A stretch of 64,000 bases of DNA from an uncultured Ignavibacteriota bacterium (GCA_903884005.1 CAISDA010000006.1:186001-250000); one strand, 5' to 3'; counted from the first letter of the stretch, positions 27,401-35,853 are shown. The notes: generated by a model from the sequence alone, not told the origin. Translations and numbers: made by a program.

Positions 27401-28788
27401 ACATCGATGAAAAAATGGTCACGCGAGTAATCGTATGCCTTTTTCTGGAACGGCACTTCGGCACTTCCGCCGGTGACGGTCTTTTCCTGCACCTGCCCTT
27501 TTTTCTGCGATGCAACGGCCGTCAGCTTCAGGGGACCCAATTGAAACACCGCCTTGATGCCGAAGAGCGCCGAAGAACTGGAAATGAAACGCGACGAGGT
27601 CGGCAGGCTTACGTTGCCGGCTTCCACGCTCTGCACGATCTCGTCCTCATAGCCGGAATACTTGATCTTCAGCTGATTTTCGTATTCGAACTGGCGCTGC
27701 GTGTTCCAATCCGCGAGAATGTTCAGCTTGACGCCGATGGTGCCGCTCACATTGATCTGCACTTCCTGCGCGAAGTCCGGCTCGCTGCGCGAATTGCCGA
27801 GTGCGGACGTGGTGACCTGGTCCGTTGTCGTATTGCGGAACGCGGCGCGGATATCCACGGCGCCCGAAATGTGGAGATTGATGCGCGGCGGTCCAAATAT
27901 GCTGAACACCGGATTGGCCGGGATCGGAATGTCGATGTTGGTGAACGACGTGAGCAGTTCGCCGAGGTCGTCGCGTTTTTTAACATCGGTGGCTTTAAGA
28001 ACAAGGTCCTCGAAATTTTTGGTGTTGCCCGCCTTAAAGCGCATCGCGACATATTCGCTCAAGGGCATTTTCACCGGCAGCTTCGTGTCTTTCCCGTTGA
28101 AGGTTTCGCGCACGATCACGAAGCGGCCCGTCGAATCGAGCCTCACTTCGGTTTGCACAAGCACCGGCTGCTTCAAAAACATTGCGTATCCGCGGGGCGG
28201 TACCGGCAGCGCCGACAACGACACGGGACGCTTATAATGGAATTGTTCAACGCGCGCGGTCGAATCCCGCGGCACAATGACGCTGTCCTTTTTCGTCGAA
28301 TCAACGCGTGCAAATGGTCTGCCCAAAGAGTCCCGGACGGCTCCCTTCATCCTGTCCGACTGCGAACGAACCAATGAATCGGCCGGCTGAGCGTGCAGCG
28401 ATGCATCCGATGCGGCAGGAGGGATTGCATGCGCTGTCACCAGTGTATCGGCCAGGGACTGGGCCATTTTGAGTACACGGAGCGAGTCGCGTGAAATTGC
28501 GCTTTGGAAGGCGGCACTGTCCGCTTCGAGCCTGGCCCGGCCCGCGGCGCTGTCGTTGGATTGGATCGCCGCGCTGTCTTTGGACTGAACGGCCGCAGTG
28601 TCCCTGGTGGCCAGCGGTGCCTGGGCATCGTCGAAACGCATCGGACCGGCCTGCGCTTCGCGCTGCGGCACTCCCCAGACGGTGAAACACCAGAGTGCGA
28701 GGAGCGCAGCAAACACTGCACCCGTGACAGCAGCCTGATGCCGGACTACATACGTACGAACAGCGTGTGGCAACGAAAATAAATTCAT
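21451..28788 (-). CDS. sprA: SprA (Sov): T9SS outer-membrane translocon
   Basis: A 2445-residue protein, the size of SprA, which forms the very large beta-barrel through which T9SS cargo crosses the outer membrane. An N-terminal hydrophobic segment (AAVTGAVFAALLALWCFTVWG) acts as signal or anchor. Then comes a Ser/Ala/Asp-rich low-complexity stretch and long beta-rich domains with SprA-typical segments such as YIDDFEGAKRTIPLG and NFIELWVKVDEG. A charged insert near the C-terminal third holds repeated DTT/DTA units. ATG 28788 is preferred over 28821. It is transcribed into porX and is divergent from lptF. Confidence 0.93.
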   Translation of the reverse strand: MNLFSLPHAVRTYVVRHQAAVTGAVFAALLALWCFTVWGVPQREAQAGPMRFDDAQAPLATRDTAAVQSKDSAAIQSNDSAAGRARLEADSAAFQSAISRDSLRVLKMAQSLADTLVTAHAIPPAASDASLHAQPADSLVRSQSDRMKGAVRDSLGRPFARVDSTKKDSVIVPRDSTARVEQFHYKRPVSLSALPVPPRGYAMFLKQPVLVQTEVRLDSTGRFVIVRETFNGKDTKLPVKMPLSEYVAMRFKAGNTKNFEDLVLKATDVKKRDDLGELLTSFTNIDIPIPANPVFSIFGPPRINLHISGAVDIRAAFRNTTTDQVTTSALGNSRSEPDFAQEVQINVSGTIGVKLNILADWNTQRQFEYENQLKIKYSGYEDEIVQSVEAGNVSLPTSSRFISSSSALFGIKAVFQLGPLKLTAVASQKKGQVQEKTVTGGSAEVPFQKKAYDYSRDHFFIDVKYIPFYENYVQKRTTSSEIQIKDYEVWITNTSLDLTNTRKGIAYLNLDPISLADANATNKYKLQREDTPTVPGSIENGTWTKLVKETDYKIDEFGGYITLNRATDGMAVALAYRVEGKTGAADDDLFYGTLTNLEKGPDSVLVLKLIKPKNLLPQDKVPWHMMMKNFYPLGGRKIQKAGFTLDIVYKPSTGEPTPKIETTNILQLFGLDKFSEDGSPNPDGKFDYTPGTTIDEERGEIIFPTVEPFRDGLTAAFQAYKISVSPESYIYPEVYDTTVFAAQNASIRDRFVITGKTTAGASNTVNLGFNIVENSVIVTLNGAALTANVDYTVDYIIGQVIIKNQAALVPGADLKVKFEQNDLFQLASKTLLGLRGDVNLSERTQFGFTMMNLDQQTLSDKVRLGEEPMKNSIYGFDGKTGANLPFLTKAIDALPFIETKANSDISVFGEAAYMRPDPNTMKSPIPIDDGKSIAYIDDFEGAKRTIPLGVSYGLWHDASPPAFQENVDVSPSMIIVVDTIKMYSKGRSYWYNVPNSVTVKDLYGDKKTVASGQEFLTVMSLNYDPRKRGEYNYNPDLSRNFGPNASSSEVTKNWSGVQRVLSSSALDLVRENVNFIELWVKVDEGRIDTTRRIFIDLGAISEDVIPNRQMDTEDQGSFKNGILGEDEDTGIDGITNDKERADHADFLNATNVGLFPELTNDPAGDDWHYTSSSSDYSGVNGTENNKDSEIGKFPDTEDLNHNNVLDRTNSYFEYQLNLDTNATNPQRVGGGLNGWYQYRIPLIDFKNKIGAPDFSLIEYVRVWMTGFNEPLQMRLYDFNLVGNQWEEIKKNDSTFVVSTINVEDNLDYIIPPGVVRARDKSQPDQNIVANEQSLQFKISNMHPGDSRQAIKRFTYKALDVFNYREMKMFVHGDPKWQSFDPKKPKAKLFVRFGRDSLNYYEYRAPIISGENIPVPNLNNDAAGYAAAQPLIWKPQNNVDIIFNDLTKLKQGRDSLHLTKLVTGPVAGGPDSSTYGIYGNPDLTQISFISVGVENPDGVGNTDLTGDVWINELRLADVDNTPGWAYSVSASLKIADLATVGFTYSKQDPYFHQLETAFGSRTTSVNWNLTGSIALDKFLPASWAGTSFPLTFSHSEATSSPLYLPASDVLVTKAAEQQDSLVVKKTGSADFGKYESERLIFEAQTITINDSYALPSFKVNIPVDRWYIRDIFNKMQFGFNYSTSFARSPQREFSKSWSWQSSFGYAYSFSPDLFVTPLDIFTDVPVLNGVKDLKLFFPITNFSLKLSASRAQTEEKIRFQAYQNPMQRSLVASRGLSFGWKLTENGFLNLSGDYSLDIASTLVHLETDWAGKQRSFVDILGSLFMKDQLLSFGIDNSYSQNVNINTRPRLPEIFDINKFVTLSMRYGVGYSWSNNTQLGELGKSTRWSNNISVNSDLSLKPFVETWWMPKKTAAGTGPTPGAVGQEQNQAPAAPSKRRNRDGDDEDNRGKPDIQKLTPVPGTDTTSRAKDTAHVARDTTRAVKDTTHTPFDLIGKLSDAARIAIKTPFLDFDKISMTFTETNSSSNTGVPGRPGFANFFGRLPFFEKGLANYGPTWAYQMGFVSDPTSNISNVHLQPKFPFIGFGTDDDILGRALLLPGNSTLPEAFTQNNKLTFKTNRDLWQGARIDMNWNVGWDYSRTQNIRIGVDTIDAINHIYRVTPSISGLVTGGSIERSFFSMPFLKSKISDVGAAYTTAQADTSDHRPDDQKLSESFEKGFESLPFLRKLFGQFMPRMNYSLRWDGLETYSIFKSWATRVSLDHSYQSTYRRTFKGDPSGIEVTESQRVSYGFAPLLGMSVTFKELLKGNMSANLRYSTTSSFDLMPSSKNISEAETNEISFTASYGRSGFEIPFFGLALNNDIDISFSYSFSKNSRMTYATTDASLTGTPGEGSSRTTMEPRIKYVLSSRVTASLFYRYTKIAPDAGGSRIPGSSTNEGGLDVHIAIQ

Positions 28789-29004
28789 GAGAGTGTGGAG
28801 AACAGTCGTGAGTGGCAGCACCTAACAATCAACCTGCCGGCACCGGGGTTGCCCGATACCGAAGTTTGCTGTTTATCATTTAGTGTCTTGGTAGCAAACG
28901 GTCGATTGACTGTTCTCCGTGTGTGGATGGAAGAATGTACTCTCTAAAAGTAGAAAAATTCGAAAAGAAGTTCAAGTTGTAATATTTAGTTTGTATATTT
29001 TACC
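28789..29004. promoter_or_regulatory. Divergent sprA / lptF intergenic region with putative lptF promoter
   Basis: 216 bases between the start codons of sprA (minus) and lptF (plus). For lptF, TTCAAG (28971-28976), 17 bases and TATATT (28994-28999) end only 5 bases before the ATG at 29005, which would give a leaderless or nearly leaderless mRNA. For sprA only weak matches are seen on the minus strand, so its promoter is not assigned. No small gene is visible. Confidence 0.45.
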
Positions 29005-30387
29005 ATGATCATCTACCGCCACATACTGAAAGCGCATATTGCGCCGCTCTTCGGTTCTTTTTTCGTGCTCATGTTCCTGTTCGTGCTTCAGTTCATCATG
29101 AAGTTTATGGACCAGCTCATCGGTAAAGGACTCACCGGCGCGGTCATCATCGAACTCATGATCATGAATCTCGCATGGATGGTGGTGCTCGCCGTTCCCA
29201 TGGCCGTGCTCATCGCCACGCTCATGGCGTTCGGAGGCCTCTCGGCCTCGAGCGAGATCACCGCCATGAAGGCAAGCGGCGTGTCGCTGTATAAAATGGT
29301 ACTGCCGGTGCTTCTGTGCGCGGGCGCCCTCGCCTACTTCATGGTCGTCTTCAATAACAGGATACTGCCCGAGGCAAACCACCGCTCGAAGACGCTGATG
29401 ATGGACATCCGCCGGAAAAAACCGACGCTCACACTCGTGCCCGGGCTCTTCTCTCAGGACATGCCGGGATTCAGCATCCTGGTGCGCAAAACATTCGAAA
29501 CCTCGAACGAGCTTGAAGGCGTCATCATCTATAACCACACCAATCCCCAGAAAAACACCGTCATCACCGCCAAACGCGGCATCATCTCGTTCACCGGGGA
29601 CTATAAGCGTCTCGTCATGGACCTCTTCGACGGCGAAATACATGAGATCGACAACGCGACGCTGCAAAAATACAGGGCCATCAAATTTGAACGCCAGCGC
29701 CTCACCACTGCCGCCGAAGGATTCGACTTCGAGCGCTCGGGCAACAACGCGTTCTCGCGAGGAGACCGCGAAATGAGCGTCGGCGAGATGCGCTATACCA
29801 TCGACAGTCTCGCACTGTCGATCAACGAGAGCAAACGTCGCATCGGGATCTACACCGCATCGTTTGTCGACAAGCTGTTGGACCGCTCGGTCAATGCCGA
29901 TTCGCCGGCTGCCGTCGTTTGGAAACCGATAGAACAATATACGACGATCGCCAGCCAGTTGATGTACATGCGCACGCTGCTCGATGCCGAATGCGCCAAT
30001 AAAGAATATTGCGAAAAACTCACACGCGAAAACCAGACAGAGATCCAGAAAAAATATTCCATTCCGATCGCCTGCTTCATCTTCGTGCTCGTCGGCGCCC
30101 CTCTCGGCGTGATGGCGCGCCGCGGCGGCTTCGGCGTTGCCGCCAGCCTCAGCCTCGGCTTCTTCCTGCTCTATTGGGCGTCTCTGATCGGCGGCGAAAA
30201 ACTTGCCGACCGTCAGTTCATTCCACCCTGGATCGGCATGTGGATCGCGAACATCGCCATCGGGTCTCTCGGAGCCGTGCTCACCTACCGCATTGCCAAA
30301 GAAAATGTCGAGATCTCGTTCGACTGGCTGCTGTGGTTCGTACCAGAGCGTCTCATCACCGCACTGAAATCGAAAAAACAGGGATGA
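29005..30387 (+). CDS. lptF: LPS export ABC transporter permease LptF (YjgP/YjgQ family)
   Basis: A 460-residue permease with three N-terminal membrane spans (starting IIYRHILKAHIAPLFGSFF), the cytoplasmic coupling segment SASSEITAMKASGVSLYKM, a large periplasmic beta-jellyroll, and three C-terminal spans ending near WIANIAIGSLGAVL. With LptG and LptB it extracts lipopolysaccharide from the inner membrane. The protein is longer than E. coli LptF (366) owing to an enlarged periplasmic domain, common in Bacteroidota-type members. The stop overlaps the lptG start (ATGA). Confidence 0.9.
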   Translation: MIIYRHILKAHIAPLFGSFFVLMFLFVLQFIMKFMDQLIGKGLTGAVIIELMIMNLAWMVVLAVPMAVLIATLMAFGGLSASSEITAMKASGVSLYKMVLPVLLCAGALAYFMVVFNNRILPEANHRSKTLMMDIRRKKPTLTLVPGLFSQDMPGFSILVRKTFETSNELEGVIIYNHTNPQKNTVITAKRGIISFTGDYKRLVMDLFDGEIHEIDNATLQKYRAIKFERQRLTTAAEGFDFERSGNNAFSRGDREMSVGEMRYTIDSLALSINESKRRIGIYTASFVDKLLDRSVNADSPAAVVWKPIEQYTTIASQLMYMRTLLDAECANKEYCEKLTRENQTEIQKKYSIPIACFIFVLVGAPLGVMARRGGFGVAASLSLGFFLLYWASLIGGEKLADRQFIPPWIGMWIANIAIGSLGAVLTYRIAKENVEISFDWLLWFVPERLITALKSKKQG

Positions 30388-31469
30388 AGATACTCGACCG
30401 TTATATCATCAAAAAATTTCTGTTGGGAACGCTCTTCGGCCTCGCCGCATTCGTGTCTTTGTTCGTCGTGATCGATGTGATGGAAAACCTCGGCGACTTT
30501 CTCGACCACAATGTCCAGAATCCGGTCATCGTGCAATACTATCTCGCGTTCATGCCCGAGATCATCAAACTGATGATGCCCATCGCCGTGCTCCTCTCGT
30601 GCCTGTTCACCACCGGAAAACTCTCCGGACAAAACGAGCTGACGGCGATGAAGTCGGCCGGCGTCAGCATGTACCGGTATATGGCCCCGCTCATGGCGCT
30701 TGCGTTCATCATCAGTGTCGCGTCCGTGTATTTCAACGGCTGGGTCGTTCCTTACGCCAACCAGCATAAATTTTCGATCGAGCGGCGGTACCTTCAGCGC
30801 ATGTATGAATCGACCGCCCGCATCAATGTGTATCTGCAGGACGGGCCCAAGCGCATCGTCTACATGGGCTATTATGACGGTTCATCGAACCTCGGATCGC
30901 GCGTGTCCATTCAGGATTTTTCGGATACCAGCCTCATCAGCCTCGCGGGCCGCGCCGACGCGCAGCAGATTTCCTGGGACAGCACGAAGAGCCGATGGAC
31001 GCTCCGGTACGGCGCAAAGCGCGTGTTTACCGGGAGTGCACAAACCGTTACACATTTTTCCGATCTGACGTTCGACGGTCTCCATTTCACGCCGTCCGAT
31101 CTCATTAAAAAGACGGACCGTCCCGATGAAATGAATTATTTCGAACTGCAATACTTCATCGCTCAGCAGCAGCGCAGCGGCAACGATGTGTCGCGTTGGA
31201 TGGTAGACTTTTATTCGAAGGTGTCGTTTCCTTTTGCCAGCGTGATCGTCGTGTTGTTCGGAGTTCCGTTTTCGTTCGGCAAACGGCGCGGCGGCCTTGC
31301 GCTGCAGTTCGGCATTTCGCTGGCGATCTGCTTCGTGTACCTCGCATTCATGAAGACGAGCCAGGTCTTCGGGTACAACGGGGATCTCAATCCCCTGCTC
31401 ACCGCCTGGCTTGCCAACATCGTGTTCGCCGGCGCAGGCATCATCAACATCATCCGCGCTGAAAAATAA
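30384..31469 (+). CDS. lptG: LPS export ABC transporter permease LptG (YjgP/YjgQ family)
   Basis: A 361-residue partner of LptF with the same plan: an N-terminal membrane bundle (KILDRYIIKKFLLGTLFGL), the coupling helix NELTAMKSAGVSMYRYMAP, a periplasmic jellyroll, and C-terminal spans with FASVIVVLFGVPFSFGKRRG. The start ATG at 30384 shares bases with the lptF TGA. A palindromic repeat element follows the gene. Which of the two permeases is F and which is G is set by order and length and is not certain. Confidence 0.88.
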   Translation: MKILDRYIIKKFLLGTLFGLAAFVSLFVVIDVMENLGDFLDHNVQNPVIVQYYLAFMPEIIKLMMPIAVLLSCLFTTGKLSGQNELTAMKSAGVSMYRYMAPLMALAFIISVASVYFNGWVVPYANQHKFSIERRYLQRMYESTARINVYLQDGPKRIVYMGYYDGSSNLGSRVSIQDFSDTSLISLAGRADAQQISWDSTKSRWTLRYGAKRVFTGSAQTVTHFSDLTFDGLHFTPSDLIKKTDRPDEMNYFELQYFIAQQQRSGNDVSRWMVDFYSKVSFPFASVIVVLFGVPFSFGKRRGGLALQFGISLAICFVYLAFMKTSQVFGYNGDLNPLLTAWLANIVFAGAGIINIIRAEK

Positions 31470-31503
31470 TATTTATTTGTAACTCACTGTACTCTTCATT
31501 CCA

Positions 31504-31624
31504 TGTCATTCTGATGGAGCTCGAGCGACCGAAGAATCTAAATGTTCATGACATCAGGCAGCTTCAATTACTGGCTACTGCTGGCGATCACTATTTTAGA
31601 TCATTCGCTTCGCTCAGGATGACG
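31504..31624. repeat. Dispersed imperfect palindromic element, copy 2
   Basis: The left arm (31504-31539) begins TGTCATTCTGATGGAGCTCG and ends GAAGAATCT; it differs from the arm at 19253 at only two or three positions in 36. The right arm (31597-31624) is TAGATCATTCGCTTCGCTCA followed by GGATGAC. The central part differs from copy 1. It lies between the convergent ends of lptG and the DUF5683-like gene. Confidence 0.8.
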
Positions 31625-31657
31625 GTGATTTGGGTGTACACTGAGGAGCCACTTTTC

Positions 31658-32713
31658 TTACAACCCAACACTCACAGACAACTGCGGCACGGCCACAATG
31701 CGGTCGCCATAGCGCTGCACATCCATCGACATATGCGATGAGATCTCGGTATTGTAATGGTGCGCCGAAAGATACGCGTCCACCGCGCTCAATAGGTGGT
31801 TGACCACTACGATGCTGATCGCCAGGCGCGACGCCGAATAAAAATCGTTCGCCGAGCCGCGGTTCGCCGCATAATCCAACAGCTGCTGAGGGGGACTGTT
31901 GTAATCACCGTTGTCGTTGGCGGGCATATCGTTCGCCTCAACTGGATACGTGTCCCACCCGTACTTGAACTGGTTGTATTTTCCGATGAGCTCGTAATAT
32001 TGCTGCTCGCCGTACTTCGGCAGTTTATGCGAGAATCCCCACGCAAATCCCTCGCTTTCATATGCATTGATCACATTGAAATCGACACGCTGCCACGGTT
32101 TCAATCCCGAAGTGGTCAAATCGATCGGGATATGCGCATTATCCTTGTTGCTCCGATACTGGCCGGCGTACGTATTGAGATACTCTGCGTACTTCACCGC
32201 GCTCCAATGATTATCGGCATAATCCTGAAACTCGTTAGTCCGTCTGTCCCCCTTATTATTGTAGAGAATGCCCGCTGTGATACCCACGACCTCTGCAACA
32301 ATGAAAATAACGCCTTTCGTATACTCTCCAACATAGGCTTCGCCGGCGCCGGGCAGCACGAGCGATGCGAAGCCTGCGATGAAGGAGCTTTTTTTCTGCG
32401 CTGTCAACATCACCAACGGCTGCCGGACGGCGGTATCCTGCACGGGAACACCGGCGAGATCGGCGAATAAATTGCCGGTCAATTGCTCCTGAGGATCGGC
32501 GCGGACGATAACGACGCTCTGTGCGGTGAGGTTATCGGTTTTCGTGCCGTTGCTCCCGGTTGCAAGACCGTCGTTCACAATACCGGTCTGCATCTCGCCC
32601 ATGTGGATCTTTCCATTGTGCGTCGCTGCAAGAGCGTTATCGGCCGCCGAGAGCTGAGCAACGGTTCCCGGCACACACACACACGCCATCAGAATTACCG
32701 TCCGTAGTGTCAT
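31658..32713 (-). CDS. Exported protein with DUF5683-like PGxGxxY segment
   Basis: A 351-residue protein with a signal peptide (TLRTVILMACVCVPGTVAQ), a variable low-complexity segment, and a conserved-looking hydrophobic block KSSFIAGFASLVLPGAGEAY then VGEYTKGVIFIVAEVVGI. This resembles the membrane hairpin of DUF5683-type proteins, common beside outer-membrane genes in Bacteroidota. A second hydrophobic segment is ASRLAISIVVVNHLLSAVDAY. The function is unknown. Its ATG overlaps the last base of the upstream stop (TAATG), so it is co-translated with the protease/propeller protein. Confidence 0.7.
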   Translation of the reverse strand: MTLRTVILMACVCVPGTVAQLSAADNALAATHNGKIHMGEMQTGIVNDGLATGSNGTKTDNLTAQSVVIVRADPQEQLTGNLFADLAGVPVQDTAVRQPLVMLTAQKKSSFIAGFASLVLPGAGEAYVGEYTKGVIFIVAEVVGITAGILYNNKGDRRTNEFQDYADNHWSAVKYAEYLNTYAGQYRSNKDNAHIPIDLTTSGLKPWQRVDFNVINAYESEGFAWGFSHKLPKYGEQQYYELIGKYNQFKYGWDTYPVEANDMPANDNGDYNSPPQQLLDYAANRGSANDFYSASRLAISIVVVNHLLSAVDAYLSAHHYNTEISSHMSMDVQRYGDRIVAVPQLSVSVGL

Positions 32714-35700
32714 TAAAATAGATTCCTTATCGATGAGCCGAGATCGTTTGAAAAATCGAATCCGAAGAGAATGCCGAAATAGAAACGCCATTCTTTTCCG
32801 TACGTCACACTGATGTTTTTCGCTGTGTCGTTGTACGTGAATCCGTCCAGCCCATACGTGCCGTTGAAGAAGAAGCGTGTCGGGTATGCGTAAAAAGAGA
32901 ACGCTTCAAGACGCAGTTCGAACCCGACGTCCTTTTTGAAATCGCGCATTGCCGGCGTTCCCGTCCACGCGTTGCCGTAATCGGTATGCACTTCGCCATA
33001 GAGCTTGTCGAAGTACAATTGCAGTATTCTGAAATCGATGTTTTCCCACACCGGGAACCGATACGCCAGATTCGCCCTCAGCATTTGGTTACCGTTGATC
33101 GAATAATACGGATACCCCTTCATGCCGGGAAGTCCGCCTGCATAGAAGTCGAAGAAGTCGGGCACAGGCGGGCCGAAGATCGTGCCGCCATGCAGCGTCA
33201 GAGACAGCGTGTGCTTCCATCCCGGAAGACGCATGTGATGCGTCATCCTCAGTTCCACGCGGCTGAAATCGAACGGAGTGAGCCTCGGCGTCAGTCCGGT
33301 TTCGGTCTGATCGTACTCGCCCGACGAATTGAAATTGTCCATCGAATAATCGTACCGGAAACTCAGCGTCGATCCGACCGGATTGATCTCGCTCGTGCTG
33401 GACGGCATGATGGCACGCAGGTCCCACTGAGCGGAGAGATCGAACCCCTTGAAGTACAGATCGCTCGAACCCGGAACGTCGTACGGAGGATTGATGTCGT
33501 TGCCCGGTATCACGAACGAACCGAGTTCGGCGCTGTAACGGCTGTGTGAGAATCCCACGGTGAGCACATCGGCCTCGCTGAAGACATGCTGTTTGAAATT
33601 CACATCGAATTCGAGAAGGCCGTAGGTGACATCGAGCGAATAGCGATCGAGCCCCAGTTCCAGCGTTCCGACGCTTTTGCGCGTGATGTTGTACACCTCG
33701 AATGTCGTTGTCGGCGTGATGCCCAGTTGCTTCAACCCCACGATGCCGCCCCGGTATTCGAATATCAAAAAGAGATCGCGCTCGTACGATGAATTCATTG
33801 CGGCCCCGCCGAACATGCTCACGCCGTTCAACACGTCGCCCGAGGTGAAATACAGGCCCGGCTTCAGGAAGTCGAGGCCCTTGGACTTGGTGTTGTAGTT
33901 GTCTATGCGCAGGAACGGAATAATGGACAGGGACGTGAAGACGTTCTTGTACGGCTTCGCGGCTGGCTCGGGCACGTTCGTATCGTCGAACTGCCGCAGC
34001 TTCTTGAAATCGAATTGATTGCGCACCAGCAGCGCCTGATCGCCAGAAAGCGAGGCTAGCGGCTTGCTTGGCTGTGGCAGGTACGAGGCTGCCGCTGCAT
34101 TCACGGGAGCTGCATGCTCCAGCAGATTCAGTTTGAAACCGGACGACGTGTAGGACGCAAAGGCGATGTCGTTCGCGGCGTTCAGTGCAGGCATGAACGC
34201 CCCGCCAAGCACATTGGTGAGTTGGTCGACTGAGCTGTCGGCGAGCGTCAACCGATAGAGGTTGAATATCCCCGACCTGTCCGATGAGAACACGATCGAC
34301 CGGCCATCCGCAGCGTACACCGGGTTCCGTGCATCATCCGGGCCGCCGACGAGAATGTCCATTGCGCCGGTCGCGACATTCACGCGCGCGACGTCCTGCC
34401 CATCGTGCAGCGCCCAGCCAAAAACGATCTCCTTCGCATCCGGCGACCATTTGGGCGTGAACACCTGCTCGCCGTTTGCAAACGATGTGAGCGCGCGCGT
34501 GGTCTTGCCGTCGGCCGTTGCAACAACGAGATTCATGGTGCCGTCGCCGCTCACCGCGCATGCGATCCATTTACCGTCGGGCGACAGCGATGGATTTTGC
34601 GCGCGCAATCCGTACGTCAGTCTGTTTTCTTTTTCCTTCACGAGATCGTACTCATAGAGGTCCGCAATGTTCGACCAATGGGGATTGTCCCTGACGGTGC
34701 GCGAGTAATATATTTTCGATCCGTCCGGCGACCACGAGACGCTTGAACGCACATGGGCCGTGATCTCTTTTTCCTTCTTCGTTTCCGTGTCGTACACATA
34801 CACCGATGACCATCCGAAATAATCGGCTTCCTTATTGGACGTGTAGGCGATCTTTTTTCCGTCGGGCGAATAGGCGGGATAAAAATTTCCGAAGCCTACG
34901 CTGCCGATCGTCTCGCCCTCCACTTTCGATGTCTCTATCGGGGCCACTCGCTTTTTATATTGTTCGGTGATCGTACGCTGCCATTCGCGGTACAATTCGA
35001 TCCCCGATTTTCCGATCGCGCGGTCGATCGCCTGGTCTATCGTGACGGCATTGAGGCGCGACAGGTTCGCGGCGATGCGCGGGATGGCATCCGCTCCGTA
35101 CGTTTCGGAGATGTATTTTACGAGCGCGAAGCCGGCATTGTACGCCGATTCGTTGCCCAGACTTGTCTTGCCGAAGACGCTCATCTCGTTCCATGAAAGC
35201 ATTTTGTCGTCCAGCGCGTACATGCGCAGAATCATGTCCCGGTGCGTGTCCCACGAGTCGTAGCTGATCTCCGGACGGTTGTACTGCGCCACGCCTTCGG
35301 CGAACCAGCTCGGGATGACGAATCCCGAGAACGGGTACGACACGATCGTGTTCGGATATCCGTACAGCACGTCCTGCCTGCGTTCGTCCTCGTAGTTCAG
35401 CCACTGAAGGTAGAATCCCGGCACGTGCCGCCCGAATTTCATGGAAGTTTGGATCTGCACAATGTGCGTGAACTCGTGCGTGATCACATTGCGCAGCCAG
35501 TTGTGCGTGCCGCGCAGATCGAAGTCCAGCGCCGGCGCCCAGAGCTCGATCTTGTTGTCGAAAAAATACGCCGCCCCGTTCGAGTAGTCATCGAAGTCGT
35601 TCATGATGAGACTGACTTTTTGATCGGGCTGGTGGTCGTAGAGCGTTGTGACCGGTCCGTAAATATCTTCGGCAACCTTCGCAGCAACGCGCGCAGTCCG

Positions 35701-35853
35701 TTCGGCGCCGTTATGGTAGTGCACGAAGAAGTGAGGCGTTTCGATCGTGAACCATTTCAGCTCAACATGATTGATGTGCTCTTCCTGCGCGAAGGACCTG
35801 GATCCCAGCGCGGCAAAGACAAGTGCACACAGTGCTATTTTTAATTTCTGCAT
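32713..35853 (-). CDS. Gluzincin-type protease domain + TolB-like beta-propeller + C-terminal barrel
   Basis: A 1046-residue exported protein (signal peptide ALCALVFAALGSRSFAQ). Residues of about 25-270 are a peptidase MA-like domain with zinc motif His126-Glu-Phe-Thr-His130 and a likely third ligand Glu186 in WFAEGVAQY. Residues of about 320-590 hold TolB/PD40 propeller repeats (PDGKKIAYTSN, PDGSKIYYSR, PDGKWIACAVSGDG, PDAKEIVFGW). The last 400 residues alternate aromatic and polar strands and end in a terminal Phe, as in outer-membrane barrels. It looks like a surface or periplasmic zinc protease anchored by its own barrel. The substrate is unknown. Confidence 0.8.
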   Translation of the reverse strand: MQKLKIALCALVFAALGSRSFAQEEHINHVELKWFTIETPHFFVHYHNGAERTARVAAKVAEDIYGPVTTLYDHQPDQKVSLIMNDFDDYSNGAAYFFDNKIELWAPALDFDLRGTHNWLRNVITHEFTHIVQIQTSMKFGRHVPGFYLQWLNYEDERRQDVLYGYPNTIVSYPFSGFVIPSWFAEGVAQYNRPEISYDSWDTHRDMILRMYALDDKMLSWNEMSVFGKTSLGNESAYNAGFALVKYISETYGADAIPRIAANLSRLNAVTIDQAIDRAIGKSGIELYREWQRTITEQYKKRVAPIETSKVEGETIGSVGFGNFYPAYSPDGKKIAYTSNKEADYFGWSSVYVYDTETKKEKEITAHVRSSVSWSPDGSKIYYSRTVRDNPHWSNIADLYEYDLVKEKENRLTYGLRAQNPSLSPDGKWIACAVSGDGTMNLVVATADGKTTRALTSFANGEQVFTPKWSPDAKEIVFGWALHDGQDVARVNVATGAMDILVGGPDDARNPVYAADGRSIVFSSDRSGIFNLYRLTLADSSVDQLTNVLGGAFMPALNAANDIAFASYTSSGFKLNLLEHAAPVNAAAASYLPQPSKPLASLSGDQALLVRNQFDFKKLRQFDDTNVPEPAAKPYKNVFTSLSIIPFLRIDNYNTKSKGLDFLKPGLYFTSGDVLNGVSMFGGAAMNSSYERDLFLIFEYRGGIVGLKQLGITPTTTFEVYNITRKSVGTLELGLDRYSLDVTYGLLEFDVNFKQHVFSEADVLTVGFSHSRYSAELGSFVIPGNDINPPYDVPGSSDLYFKGFDLSAQWDLRAIMPSSTSEINPVGSTLSFRYDYSMDNFNSSGEYDQTETGLTPRLTPFDFSRVELRMTHHMRLPGWKHTLSLTLHGGTIFGPPVPDFFDFYAGGLPGMKGYPYYSINGNQMLRANLAYRFPVWENIDFRILQLYFDKLYGEVHTDYGNAWTGTPAMRDFKKDVGFELRLEAFSFYAYPTRFFFNGTYGLDGFTYNDTAKNISVTYGKEWRFYFGILFGFDFSNDLGSSIRNLF

